Of a stretch of 15,934 bases of DNA, positions 1 through 6,051 are shown piece after piece. The notes under the pieces were generated by a model. The model did no database searches and was not told the origin of the DNA. It saw only the letters and a program-made list of their open reading frames with translations. Numbering within the stretch: position 1 is the first letter of the stretch; the number at the start of each line of letters is the position of its first letter. Source of the stretch: IMCC26207 sp037141255 (GTDB taxonomy: Bacteria; Actinomycetota; Acidimicrobiia; Acidimicrobiales; Microtrichaceae); the NCBI GenBank assembly GCA_037141255.1, contig JBAXCX010000068.1:1-15934 (forward strand), in the 5' to 3' direction. The translations under genes and the position numbers were made by a program.

Positions 1-950
1 CCGTTGCAGAATCCCAACTCCTGCAGCATCTCTAGGTCGTATTCAGTTCTCATTCGCAGTCGCTGGGCCTCGAGCAACTTGCCTTCACTCTCAAACAACG
101 CCAGCCGCTGCTGCAACTCAACTTCAATGCGGCCGATGGCATCACGGAGTCGCTCATCAGAGGTGGCGTAGTGGGTGTTTGGAAAGATAACCACTTCCTC
201 TAATTCCTCGACCCGCTCCCCCGTCAGCGTGTCAACTACCGAGATCGACTCAACCTCATCTCCAAACAGCGCAATGCGAACTGCAGTTTCTTCATAGGCC
301 GGGTGGACTTCAATGATGTCGCCGCGCACCCGGAACTTGCCTCGCACTAGGTTCATGTCGTTTCGCTCGTATTGCAGGTCAACGAGTCGCCGAAGCATCT
401 CTCGCTGGTCAATCGTCTCGCCGACCCGAGCGGCGAAGAGTCTCTTGGAGTATTCCTCGGGCGAGCCGAGGCCATAGATGCATGAGACCGAGGCCACCAC
501 AATGGTGTCCCTGCGAGTCAGGAGTGCCGATGTAGCGGCATGACGTAGCCGATCGATCTCATCGTTAACCGAGGAGTCCTTCTCGATGAAGGTATCGCTG
601 GCCGCCATGTAGGCCTCGGGCTGGTAGTAGTCGTAGTAGGAGACAAAATATTCGACCCGGTTTTCTGGGAAGAACTCACGAAACTCGTTCGCTAGCTGCG
701 CAGCCAAACTCTTGTTAGGTGCCAGAACCAGCGTTGGCCGCTGCACCTGTTCAATCGTCCATGCCATGGTGGCTGACTTGCCCGAGCCTGTGATGCCAAG
801 AAGGGTCTGAAAGCGTTGACCAGTGTTGATGCCTTCGGCGAGCGCAGCAATCGCGGCTGGCTGATCCCCTGCGGGCTGATAGTCCGAGACCATTTTGAAA
901 GGCCGCAGTGCAGAGGGTTGCACCCGATCGGGGCTCGCCTCGGAACTCAC
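1..950 (-). CDS. uvrB: UvrABC system protein B (excinuclease ABC subunit B), N-terminal part
   Basis: Nucleotide excision repair helicase subunit that takes damaged DNA from UvrA and positions UvrC for incision in the cytoplasm. About 316 residues are visible and the gene runs off the left edge; full UvrB is near 670-700, so a little under half is present. Seen: the N-terminal FKMVSDYQPAGDQP signature (residues 18-31), Walker A GITGSGKS (52-59), LVLAPNK (74-80), the tyrosine-rich beta-hairpin YFVSYYDYYQPEAY (101-114), and the sequence ending in GFCN, the start of the family GFCNGIENYSR motif. The chosen start is a GTG whose GTGA overlaps the coaE stop by 4 nt, giving an N-terminus of usual actinobacterial length; a GTG at 923 is an alternative. 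Translation is probably coupled to coaE, and the coaE-uvrB order is common in actinobacteria. The identification is very secure; the start is less so. Confidence 0.96.
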   Translation of the reverse strand, partial: MSSEASPDRVQPSALRPFKMVSDYQPAGDQPAAIAALAEGINTGQRFQTLLGITGSGKSATMAWTIEQVQRPTLVLAPNKSLAAQLANEFREFFPENRVEYFVSYYDYYQPEAYMAASDTFIEKDSSVNDEIDRLRHAATSALLTRRDTIVVASVSCIYGLGSPEEYSKRLFAARVGETIDQREMLRRLVDLQYERNDMNLVRGKFRVRGDIIEVHPAYEETAVRIALFGDEVESISVVDTLTGERVEELEEVVIFPNTHYATSDERLRDAIGRIEVELQQRLALFESEGKLLEAQRLRMRTEYDLEMLQELGFCN

Positions 951-1543
951 GGGGCCAGACTCTGGATCCACTGCCATGCAAGAGCGATCTGGTCATCAAG
1001 CTCGTGTGGTTGACCGTGGTTATCGATGACAAAGTCGGCACGGGCTAGGCGGTCAGATCGGCTGGCCTGCTTGGCGATTCGGTTCCTGGCATCCTGTTCG
1101 GAAAACCCCCGAAATTCAATCAGGCGAGAGATCGCTACCTCGGGATCAAGGTCAACCACGATGGTGCCTCGCAGGTCCTCCCATCCAGACTCGACGAGTA
1201 ACGGCACATCCAAAATGACCACAGAATCTGTGGTTGATTGTTCTTCGATTCTTCGGGCGATCTCTTCGTGCACTCTTGGGTGCACGATCGCACCCAGATC
1301 GGCCAATGCAGTGGCGTCAGTAAAGACCAAATCGGCTACGGCAGCACGGTCAAGCTGGCCCGACTCATCGAGTATGCCCGGCCCAAACCGCTCTTCCATC
1401 TCTTTGAATACCTGCGTTCCCGGCTGCTGAAGCTCACGCACGATTGCGTCGGCGTCTACCACCACAGCGCCTCGCTCAGCGAGACCCAGTGAGACTGTTG
1501 ACTTTCCTGCGCCGATTCCGCCCGTGAGGCCTACTAACAACAT
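947..1543 (-). CDS. coaE: Dephospho-CoA kinase
   Basis: Cytoplasmic P-loop kinase for the last step of coenzyme A synthesis: ATP plus dephospho-CoA gives CoA. The 198 residues match the usual length. Seen: N-terminal VGLTGGIGAGKS with Walker A at residues 8-15, the VVDADAIVREL acid pair that follows it, ILDVPLLVESGWEDL in the middle (CoaE family LIDVPLLFE-type motif), and QASRSDRLARADFVIDN near the C-terminus (the R..R..AD.VI.N signature). The ATG has a purine-rich AGGTAGGG about 9 nt upstream, on the minus strand near 1553-1560. It is the first gene of a leftward unit with uvrB, whose start codon overlaps this stop. The 149-nt gap to the divergent histidine kinase must hold its promoter, but no clear -10/-35 pair was recognised. 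Confidence 0.95.
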   Translation of the reverse strand: MLLVGLTGGIGAGKSTVSLGLAERGAVVVDADAIVRELQQPGTQVFKEMEERFGPGILDESGQLDRAAVADLVFTDATALADLGAIVHPRVHEEIARRIEEQSTTDSVVILDVPLLVESGWEDLRGTIVVDLDPEVAISRLIEFRGFSEQDARNRIAKQASRSDRLARADFVIDNHGQPHELDDQIALAWQWIQSLAP

Positions 1544-1611
1544 GGATTTGAACCCTACCTGCAGACCATGGTTCGCACATCTCGCACTCCATCTGGATAA
1601 GGCGAACTATT

Positions 1612-1650
1612 TGGATATTTTGTCCAGTTCATGATTGGAGGTGCCGATAG
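1612..1650 (+). promoter_or_regulatory. Candidate regulatory region of the kinase/regulator operon (palindrome plus sigma-28-like -10)
   Basis: The 149-nt gap between coaE and the histidine kinase contains an imperfect palindrome TGGATA-TTT-TGTCCA (1612-1626; a further TGGATA lies at 1594-1599). It also contains GCCGATAG (1643-1650), one base from the FliA/WhiG -10 consensus GCCGATAA. The matching -35 is weak: TCCAGTTC (1623-1630) agrees at 5 of 8 positions with TAAAGTTT and the spacer is 12 rather than 11. A start about 7 nt downstream would give a leader of some 36 nt before the ATG at 1693. The palindrome could serve either divergent gene. This is inference; the -10 alone could occur by chance. 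Confidence 0.3.
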
Positions 1651-1692
1651 GGAGACACATCTCCACATTTTTACCAAGGCTCAGGACCGCTC

Positions 1693-3606
1693 ATGCCGAC
1701 TACATCCATACCTGATATTCAGAGCAGCCCAGATGGCACGCCGTTTTCGCCCCAGGATGAGGCGAGCTCTTTCGGTGCCGACTCCGCTCCTCAGTCTGGC
1801 TTTGACAAGCTCAAAGCGAGGATTCATCGTGACATAAAAAGTGCTCTGATCGATCCCGCTCAGAAGCCCACGGGCGATTTCGACATCCTTGCTAGTCAGA
1901 GCCCCGGTAGCGCAGCGGATCGCGTCTCGGGCTTTAACGCACTGATCACCACCCTTCGCTTGGCAACCATGAGCATCTCGTTGCTGCTGGTCTCTGCCGA
2001 TACCAGTTCAAATACAGCCTCACTACGTTTTTGGACTGCTGTTCTGGTGGTCTATGCAATATTCCGTACTGTTCGACCGATTCAGTACACCGACACATTC
2101 CGCTCACTGGCACTCGTCATCGCCGAGGTCTTTCTTGGCGTGGTGGCGGTGGTTGCAACTGGCGGATGTGATTCACCCCTCATCTTTATGCTGCTGCCGG
2201 CGATTACCGTGGCAGGGCTCGCACGTGGGTTTGGTTTCTCATTCCGAGTCGCCGTGGTCACCATTCTGGCTGTCAGCTTTGCTTTCGTAGATCAAGCAGT
2301 CGACCCGCGTGGGGCGCTCGTTCGGGCCGCCTCTTGGGCTGGAATCATCATGCTGGTAGCAATTATTGCCGGGTACACCCGCCGCATCTCTGGGGTTGCT
2401 GACCGGGATCGCGAGCTCACCATGGATCGCCTTGATCAGCTCTCTGATGCAAACGAACTGCTGTACTCACTTCATCAGGTCACCCAAACTTTGCCTGCCT
2501 CGCTCGACATGGGTGAGGTGCTCGACACCACACTGCAACGACTGCATTCCCTGTTCAGCTTTGAGAGTGCGGCCGTTCTGCTCTTTGATGAGACAGACGC
2601 CCATTGGGATGTCGTGCGTCACGAAGGGCTTCACATTCCATCTCGGCTTGGCCCAACCGATTTGTCTGCGGGGCTCAGAACAGCTCTGGCCCAGAACGGA
2701 ATTGCTACCATCGCAAACCTTCCCCAAGAGCCAGGTGGCGGGCTCTCAAAGCGTGCAGGCTCCGGTCTCTATAGCGTCCTCAGCTCACGTGGGGCAATCA
2801 TCGGCCTCCTAGCCCTTGAACACAGCGAGATTGACCACTTCACTCAGCGAGACCAAGAACTCGTTGCCGGCTTCATCGCTCCTGCAGCCCTTGCGGTAGA
2901 TAACGCCCGCTGGTTCGCTCGGCTTCGCACGGTTGGGGCTGACGAGGAGCGAACGCGAATTGCACGCGACCTTCATGACCGCATTGGGCAATCCCTTGCA
3001 TACCTTGGCTTTGAACTTGACCGGTTGGTGGAGAAGGACTCTCAGGGAGAATCAGTCTCCCAGCCGATCGCACAGCTCCGAGATGATGTTCGCGGAGTCA
3101 TCCGAGAAGTTCGCGACACCTTGTATGACCTTCGGACCGACGTCTCAGACGAACGCAGCCTGGGGCAAGTGCTTGAGCAATATGCAGAGCGTGTGGCCGA
3201 ACGGAGCACCCTTCAAGTTCATGTTGAGGCTGCAGAGATCAACCGTCTTCCCATACTGCAGGAGCGAGAGATGTGGCGGGTCACCCAAGAGGCTCTTGCA
3301 AACGTTGAACGCCATGCTTCGGCCACGGCAGTGCGTGTGGTGTGGCGTTGCGATGGGAAGCGCGCACTCGTTGACATCACCGATAACGGTGTGGGCTTTG
3401 AGCAAGGCCGAGCCGGCCGCTTGGACTCCTACGGGTTGCTGGGAATGCGAGAACGCGCTGCCAGTGTGGGCGCCAGCTTCGAGATTGTGAGTGCCCCAGG
3501 CCGCGGAACCAGAGTTCGATGCATCCTGCAACCACCGGTCACCGAAACAAACCAAGCGACAGTGCCAACACCGAGTATTACTGCTACGAGGAGAAAAAAA
3601 CCATGA
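1693..3606 (+). CDS. Sensor histidine kinase, membrane region plus GAF, HisKA_3 type
   Basis: Membrane-bound two-component kinase of the NarX/DesK class that should phosphorylate the regulator encoded next. Its signal is unknown. The 637 residues show: a polar, probably disordered N-terminus (1-79); about five or six hydrophobic segments (roughly 82-228) with short loops and no large external domain; a linker helix; a GAF-like domain (about 268-410); the dimerisation/phosphoacceptor helix ERTRIARDLHDRIGQ with phospho-accepting His428; and an HATPase domain with N-box QEALANVERHA (Asn537), G1 box DITDNGVGF (561-569) and G2 box YGLLGMRERA. AGGA sits 6 nt before the ATG. The gene ends in a run of seven A (3594-3600), and its TGA overlaps the next ATG (ATGA), so the two are co-translated. 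The pilins downstream are plausible targets, but that is inferred from position only. Confidence 0.93.
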   Translation: MPTTSIPDIQSSPDGTPFSPQDEASSFGADSAPQSGFDKLKARIHRDIKSALIDPAQKPTGDFDILASQSPGSAADRVSGFNALITTLRLATMSISLLLVSADTSSNTASLRFWTAVLVVYAIFRTVRPIQYTDTFRSLALVIAEVFLGVVAVVATGGCDSPLIFMLLPAITVAGLARGFGFSFRVAVVTILAVSFAFVDQAVDPRGALVRAASWAGIIMLVAIIAGYTRRISGVADRDRELTMDRLDQLSDANELLYSLHQVTQTLPASLDMGEVLDTTLQRLHSLFSFESAAVLLFDETDAHWDVVRHEGLHIPSRLGPTDLSAGLRTALAQNGIATIANLPQEPGGGLSKRAGSGLYSVLSSRGAIIGLLALEHSEIDHFTQRDQELVAGFIAPAALAVDNARWFARLRTVGADEERTRIARDLHDRIGQSLAYLGFELDRLVEKDSQGESVSQPIAQLRDDVRGVIREVRDTLYDLRTDVSDERSLGQVLEQYAERVAERSTLQVHVEAAEINRLPILQEREMWRVTQEALANVERHASATAVRVVWRCDGKRALVDITDNGVGFEQGRAGRLDSYGLLGMRERAASVGASFEIVSAPGRGTRVRCILQPPVTETNQATVPTPSITATRRKKP

Positions 3607-4250
3607 CGATCCGACTGATGTTGGCAGATGACCATCGGATGCTTCGCGAGGGCCTTCGACGTTCCATGACCGAATCGGGCTTTGAGGTGGTCGGAGAGGC
3701 CTGCGATGGCCTCGAGGCCGTCACTATGGCCGATCAACTGCACCCCGACGTCATCCTCATGGATGTGACCATGCCGAACTGCGGTGGAGTTGAAGCCTGT
3801 CGCTTACTCAAGTCCACTGGCAACAAGTCCAAGATCGTGATGCTCACGATGCACGCTGACCAAGAGGTGCTCACCAATGCAATCCGCGCAGGAGCCATTG
3901 GCTACCTCACCAAGGATTGTTCCACTCGAGAAATCGCCGACTCGGTGCGCTTAGCAGCCGAGGGAGACACGGTGCTGTCCCCGCATCTCGCCCGTTCGAT
4001 GCTCGATGAGTTACGCAAGCTCGAAGCTCCGAGGGAAACCGAGGAGGATCGAGTCGTGACTCGCAGAGAAGAGGAGGTTCTGCAACTCATCGCTGATGGC
4101 TGTTCCACCCCCGAGGTTGCAGAGCAACTGTTTATCTCGCAGAAAACTGTCAAGAACCACCTGGCCTCGATCTATCAAAAGCTAGACGCGCGGGACCGTA
4201 CCCAGGCTGTCCTGCAGGCAGTGCGTATGGGCATTGTCAGCCTGAGCTGA
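3603..4250 (+). CDS. NarL/FixJ-type response regulator with LuxR DNA-binding domain
   Basis: DNA-binding partner of the upstream kinase, 215 residues, the normal size for the family. The receiver domain (about 3-120) has the acidic pair Asp9-Asp10, phosphoacceptor Asp54 in ILMDVTMP, Thr82 and Lys104 in GYLTKD, so all switch residues are present. The C-terminal LuxR helix-turn-helix (about 150-210) contains TRREEEVLQLIADGCSTPEVA and the recognition part SQKTVKNHLASIYQKL. The start was taken at 3603 rather than at an in-frame ATG 84 nt upstream: the receiver fold begins here, GAGGAG lies 9-11 nt before it, and ATGA overlaps the kinase stop. Downstream, 4251-4314 has only a weak imperfect stem and no clear terminator, so some read-through into the first pilin is possible. 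Confidence 0.94.
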   Translation: MTIRLMLADDHRMLREGLRRSMTESGFEVVGEACDGLEAVTMADQLHPDVILMDVTMPNCGGVEACRLLKSTGNKSKIVMLTMHADQEVLTNAIRAGAIGYLTKDCSTREIADSVRLAAEGDTVLSPHLARSMLDELRKLEAPRETEEDRVVTRREEEVLQLIADGCSTPEVAEQLFISQKTVKNHLASIYQKLDARDRTQAVLQAVRMGIVSLS

Positions 4251-4314
4251 ACGAGCGCCTCTCAGCTTGAGATCCTCGCCCAAAAAGAAACTTCTAAATA
4301 AACCAAGAAATTTG

Positions 4315-4341
4315 TAAAGGTCTGTTGCAGGAAGTCGATAC
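4315..4341 (+). promoter_or_regulatory. Candidate sigma-28 (FliA/WhiG)-like promoter of pilin copy 1
   Basis: TAAAGGTC (4315-4322), 11 nt, GTCGATAC (4334-4341). The known FliA consensus TAAAGTTT-N11-GCCGATAA is matched at 6 of 8 positions in each half with the exact spacer, and the TAAA-N15-GnCGATA core used by WhiG is intact. The same arrangement, with the same spacer, precedes pilin copy 2 although the surrounding sequence differs. Predicted transcription start is near 4348, giving a leader of about 67 nt. No sigma factor is encoded in the window. Confidence 0.55.
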
Positions 4342-4382
4342 CACTATCACGGATCTCAACATGGGGTTCGATTGAGAACCCA

Positions 4383-4549
4383 ACTCACAACAACTCACCC
4401 ACAGGGAGAACAAAATGATTACACAGTTCAACTTCATCAAAGCATGGATGCAAGCACACGCAAAGACCGAACGAGGAGCCTCCCTTGTGGAGTACGCACT
4501 CCTCGTAGCGCTCATCGCTGTGGTCTGCATCGGTGCAGTCAGCTTCTTG
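4383..4549 (+). repeat. Duplicated pilin block, copy 1
   Basis: Matches 4883-5049 at a constant offset of 500 nt with a single mismatch (4404 G versus 4904 C); 4405-4549 is a run of 145 identical bases covering the ribosome-binding site and the first 45 codons of the pilin. Homology continues upstream with gaps to about 4300 (copy 2: about 4788) and downstream, more diverged, to the terminator hairpins. Confidence 0.9.
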
Positions 4550-4603
4550 TCCAGCGGCGCCAAGAAGACCTTCAGCTCCGCTGGAAGTTCACTCGGAGCC
4601 TAA
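4415..4603 (+). CDS. Flp/Fap-type class IVb pilin, copy 1
   Basis: Small 62-residue prepilin of the tight-adherence (Tad) system, exported across the membrane, cut by a TadV-like peptidase and polymerised into thin adhesive fibres. Seen: a 21-residue polar leader, then the processing site Gly21 followed by ASLVEYALLVALIAVV. This has Glu at +5 and Tyr at +6 of the mature protein and the long hydrophobic helix typical of Flp subunits. The mature subunit would be 41 residues, ending SSGAKKTFSSAGSSLGA. GGGAGAA lies 5-6 nt before the ATG. It is preceded by a sigma-28-like promoter and followed by a strong hairpin, so it is probably a monocistronic unit. The rest of the Tad machinery is not in the window. 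Copy 2 differs at only five residues, all in the last 17. Confidence 0.92.
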   Translation: MITQFNFIKAWMQAHAKTERGASLVEYALLVALIAVVCIGAVSFLSSGAKKTFSSAGSSLGA

Positions 4604-4627
4604 GTAGCTCTCGTAAACACTCTTCGA

Positions 4628-4665
4628 AAGATGGGGCCCTTCACGGGGCCCCATCTTCGCGTTTT
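4628..4665 (+). terminator. Rho-independent-type terminator after pilin copy 1
   Basis: Perfect 12-bp stem AAGATGGGGCCC (4628-4639) / GGGCCCCATCTT (4646-4657) with loop TTCACG, followed by CGCGTTTT. The T-run is short, but the stem is long and GC-rich. A close relative follows pilin copy 2. Confidence 0.8.
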
Positions 4666-4801
4666 GGAACCGCTCAGCATCTTCCTGCGAGTCGTATTGA
4701 GCCCCGGTGGTTGCAGTCGAGCCGGCCATCACGAACGGCTAGGAGTTTCTCTCTAGTTCTGGCGGCATGTGCCATCTGGCCCAGAAAAACCAAGAACTTG
4801 G
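4666..4801. other. Spacer between pilin units with no recognised gene
   Basis: Part of the 311-nt gap 4604-4914 between the two pilin genes. The gap holds terminator 1 at its left end and the sigma-28-like promoter and ribosome-binding site of copy 2 at its right end. In 4666-4801 itself no credible gene, RNA or repeat was recognised; from about 4788 on it resembles the sequence upstream of copy 1. Confidence 0.6.
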
Positions 4802-4828
4802 TCAAGGTTTTCAAAGAGTTGTCGATAC
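4802..4828 (+). promoter_or_regulatory. Candidate sigma-28 (FliA/WhiG)-like promoter of pilin copy 2
   Basis: TCAAGGTT (4802-4809), 11 nt, GTCGATAC (4821-4828): 6 of 8 positions match the FliA consensus in each half, with the exact N11 spacer. The -10 octamer is identical to that of copy 1, while the spacer sequence and much of the leader differ. Predicted start is near 4835, leaving a leader of about 80 nt. The conserved ATCACGGATCTCA just downstream (about 4832-4844; copy 1 about 4346-4358) may be an additional operator or leader element. Confidence 0.5.
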
Positions 4829-4882
4829 AACAATCACGGATCTCACCCCAGGGGGTCCTGAACAGCAGCCGATCCGAATCCG

Positions 4883-5049
4883 ACTCACAACAACTCACCC
4901 ACACGGAGAACAAAATGATTACACAGTTCAACTTCATCAAAGCATGGATGCAAGCACACGCAAAGACCGAACGAGGAGCCTCCCTTGTGGAGTACGCACT
5001 CCTCGTAGCGCTCATCGCTGTGGTCTGCATCGGTGCAGTCAGCTTCTTG
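4883..5049 (+). repeat. Duplicated pilin block, copy 2
   Basis: Partner of 4383-4549; 145 consecutive identical bases (4905-5049) end abruptly at codon 45. The remaining 54 nt of the gene carry nine substitutions relative to copy 1. Confidence 0.9.
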
Positions 5050-5103
5050 GCCAACGGAACCAAGAGCACCTTCAGCTCCGCTGGCACTTCACTCGGAGCC
5101 TGA
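4915..5103 (+). CDS. Flp/Fap-type class IVb pilin, copy 2
   Basis: Second 62-residue Tad prepilin. Leader, processing site (Gly21, then ASLVEY) and hydrophobic helix are identical to copy 1 at both protein and DNA level. The exposed C-terminal tail reads ANGTKSTFSSAGTSLGA, so Ser-Ser, Ala, Lys and Ser of copy 1 become Ala-Asn, Thr, Ser and Thr. GGAG lies 7 nt before the ATG. The stop is TGA instead of TAA and lies inside the first unit of a 15-nt tandem array, with TGA recurring in the same frame in each unit. The two pilins could be assembled together as major and variant subunits, or used under different conditions; nothing in the sequence decides this. Confidence 0.92.
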   Translation: MITQFNFIKAWMQAHAKTERGASLVEYALLVALIAVVCIGAVSFLANGTKSTFSSAGTSLGA

Positions 5104-5160
5104 GCAAGCAGAGCCTGAGCAAGCAGAGCCTGAGCAAGCAGAGCCTGAGCAAGCAGAGCC
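5096..5160 (+). repeat. 15-nt tandem array over the pilin copy 2 stop codon
   Basis: Four perfect units of GAGCCTGAGCAAGCA (5096, 5111, 5126, 5141) plus a fifth partial GAGCC. The first five bases are the last codons of the pilin gene and TGA at 5101-5103 is its stop. Because 15 is a multiple of three, every unit brings another in-frame TGA, so the stop is repeated four times. Copy 1 has no such array. The units are identical, which points to recent slippage expansion. Confidence 0.95.
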
Positions 5161-5188
5161 AAGCGCTCAGCTACAAAGAAACTCGAAC

Positions 5189-5220
5189 GATGGGGTCCCG
5201 CAAGGGGCCCCATCTTCGCG
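5189..5220 (+). terminator. Hairpin terminator after pilin copy 2
   Basis: 11-bp stem GATGGGGTCCC (5189-5199) / GGGGCCCCATC (5204-5214) with one G-U pair and a GCAA (GNRA) tetraloop, followed by TTCGCGTTCT. It is homologous to the hairpin after copy 1 (4628-4657), but the T-run is weaker. It lies between pilin copy 2 and the convergent gntR gene and could limit transcription from both sides. Confidence 0.65.
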
Positions 5221-5256
5221 TTCTGGGTCGAAAGGCTCAGAGGGCCTGCCAGGCAG

Positions 5257-6000
5257 TTAGTCGAGCAGTCGCATTCCGGCCGGGTTGAGCGAGCCGCCGT
5301 CAGCTGCCAATCCAACTGGCAACTCAACGGCAAAGCGAGTGCGGTGAGCCGGAAAGACATGCTCGCTCATCAGCACAGCCGCACCGTCTTGGCTGCGAGT
5401 GATGCGCTCAGCGACGAGAACCGGGGAACCAATCGGCACACCGAGGAGCTCCGCATCGGCTTCGCTCACCAACTCGGCACCAATAGTTTGGGTCGCTCCG
5501 CCAATGCGAACCGGAAGCTGCTCCAAGAATGATGCACGCTCCACGTCATCTCTGCTCAGTGAAGACCCGAGCGCCTCGGGGCACCACACTGTGACTCGAG
5601 CAAATGCCTGACCATCGGCAAGATTGAGCCGCCGAACCTCGAGCAGGTTGGTCTCGCCAAGCACTGCTGCAACGTGCTCGGGTGCTGCAACAAAACCGAA
5701 CGAGAGGATCTTTCGGTCTGAGCGGATCCCGGCCGCTGCGAGCTGAGCATCCAGGGTTCCTAGATGAGAGAGTTGCTGCTGGAGTGGTTCAGCGGCCACG
5801 AGCCAGCCAAATCCTTGCTTGCTCTCGATCAGGCCCTCTGATCGCAGAAGCTCAAGCGCCCTGCGGATGGTTACTCTGCTTGCCTCGTATTGAGCCGATA
5901 GGTCTGACTCAGATGGCAGGACTCGTGCCGATGCGAATTCTTGGCCTTGCAGCCGCCCACGCAGGTCATCGGCGATCGACTGATAGCGGATGCTCCTCAC
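5257..6000 (-). CDS. GntR-family transcriptional regulator, HutC/UTRA subfamily
   Basis: Ligand-responsive DNA-binding protein of 247 residues from the chosen start. Seen: an N-terminal winged helix (about 4-72) with RYQSIADDLRGRL, LPSESDLSAQYEASRVTIRRALELLRSEGLI and the wing SKQGFGWLV; then a UTRA-type sensor domain (about 85-240) including APEHVAAVLG, VLVAERITRSQDGAAVLMSEHVFPAHR and RTRFAVELP. The open frame reaches GTG at 6048, but the helix normally begins a few residues after the start. GTG at 6000 fits better and has TACACT (minus strand, 6014-6009) 8 nt before it, as on a leaderless transcript. The gene is divergent from aconitase with about 50 nt between them, so it probably controls itself and aconitase. 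The effector is unknown. The last codons are close to the pilin terminator. Confidence 0.9.
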   Translation of the reverse strand: MRSIRYQSIADDLRGRLQGQEFASARVLPSESDLSAQYEASRVTIRRALELLRSEGLIESKQGFGWLVAAEPLQQQLSHLGTLDAQLAAAGIRSDRKILSFGFVAAPEHVAAVLGETNLLEVRRLNLADGQAFARVTVWCPEALGSSLSRDDVERASFLEQLPVRIGGATQTIGAELVSEADAELLGVPIGSPVLVAERITRSQDGAAVLMSEHVFPAHRTRFAVELPVGLAADGGSLNPAGMRLLD

Positions 6001-6002
6001 AG

Positions 6003-6020
6003 ACTTGTAGTGTACTTGTA
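6003..6020. promoter_or_regulatory. Candidate GntR operator between gntR and aconitase
   Basis: Direct repeat ACTTGTA-GTGT-ACTTGTA with an 11-bp period, about one helical turn. It overlaps the TACACT -10 candidate of gntR (minus strand) and lies just before TATTCT (6019-6024), a possible -10 for aconitase. Position and repetition suit a site used by the adjacent regulator for both genes. The assignment is inferred. Confidence 0.45.
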
Positions 6021-6051
6021 TTCTTTTCCGATTCGATCCGAGGAACACCCC

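Noticed and set aside
3594..3606. Seven-A run at the kinase/regulator junction as a programmed frameshift site making a hybrid protein
   Set aside because: The kinase is complete before it and the regulator has its own ribosome-binding site and ATGA start, so simple translational coupling is enough.
4240..4275. Terminator after the response regulator
   Set aside because: Only a 7-bp imperfect stem with an 11-nt loop and no T-run; too weak to annotate.
4372..5103. 243-codon open frame running from pilin copy 1 into pilin copy 2, suggesting a fusion protein
   Set aside because: The 500-nt offset is not a multiple of three, so the frame reads copy 1 out of frame. Only its last 62 codons are real pilin, and terminator 1 and promoter 2 lie within it.
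5033..5260. Small protein with EPEQA repeats from the 15-nt array
   Set aside because: It is an out-of-frame reading of pilin copy 2 and the array, with no ribosome-binding site and no recognisable domain.
4674..5360. 228-codon minus-strand frame over pilin copy 2 and the gntR 3' end
   Set aside because: It is antisense to the pilin, its repeats come from the tandem array, it overlaps gntR out of frame, and it resembles no known protein.
5941..6051. N-terminal extension of aconitase from an upstream in-frame ATG
   Set aside because: It would overlap the gntR helix-turn-helix region and the shared operator, and it lacks aconitase similarity; ATG 6052 has a good ribosome-binding site.
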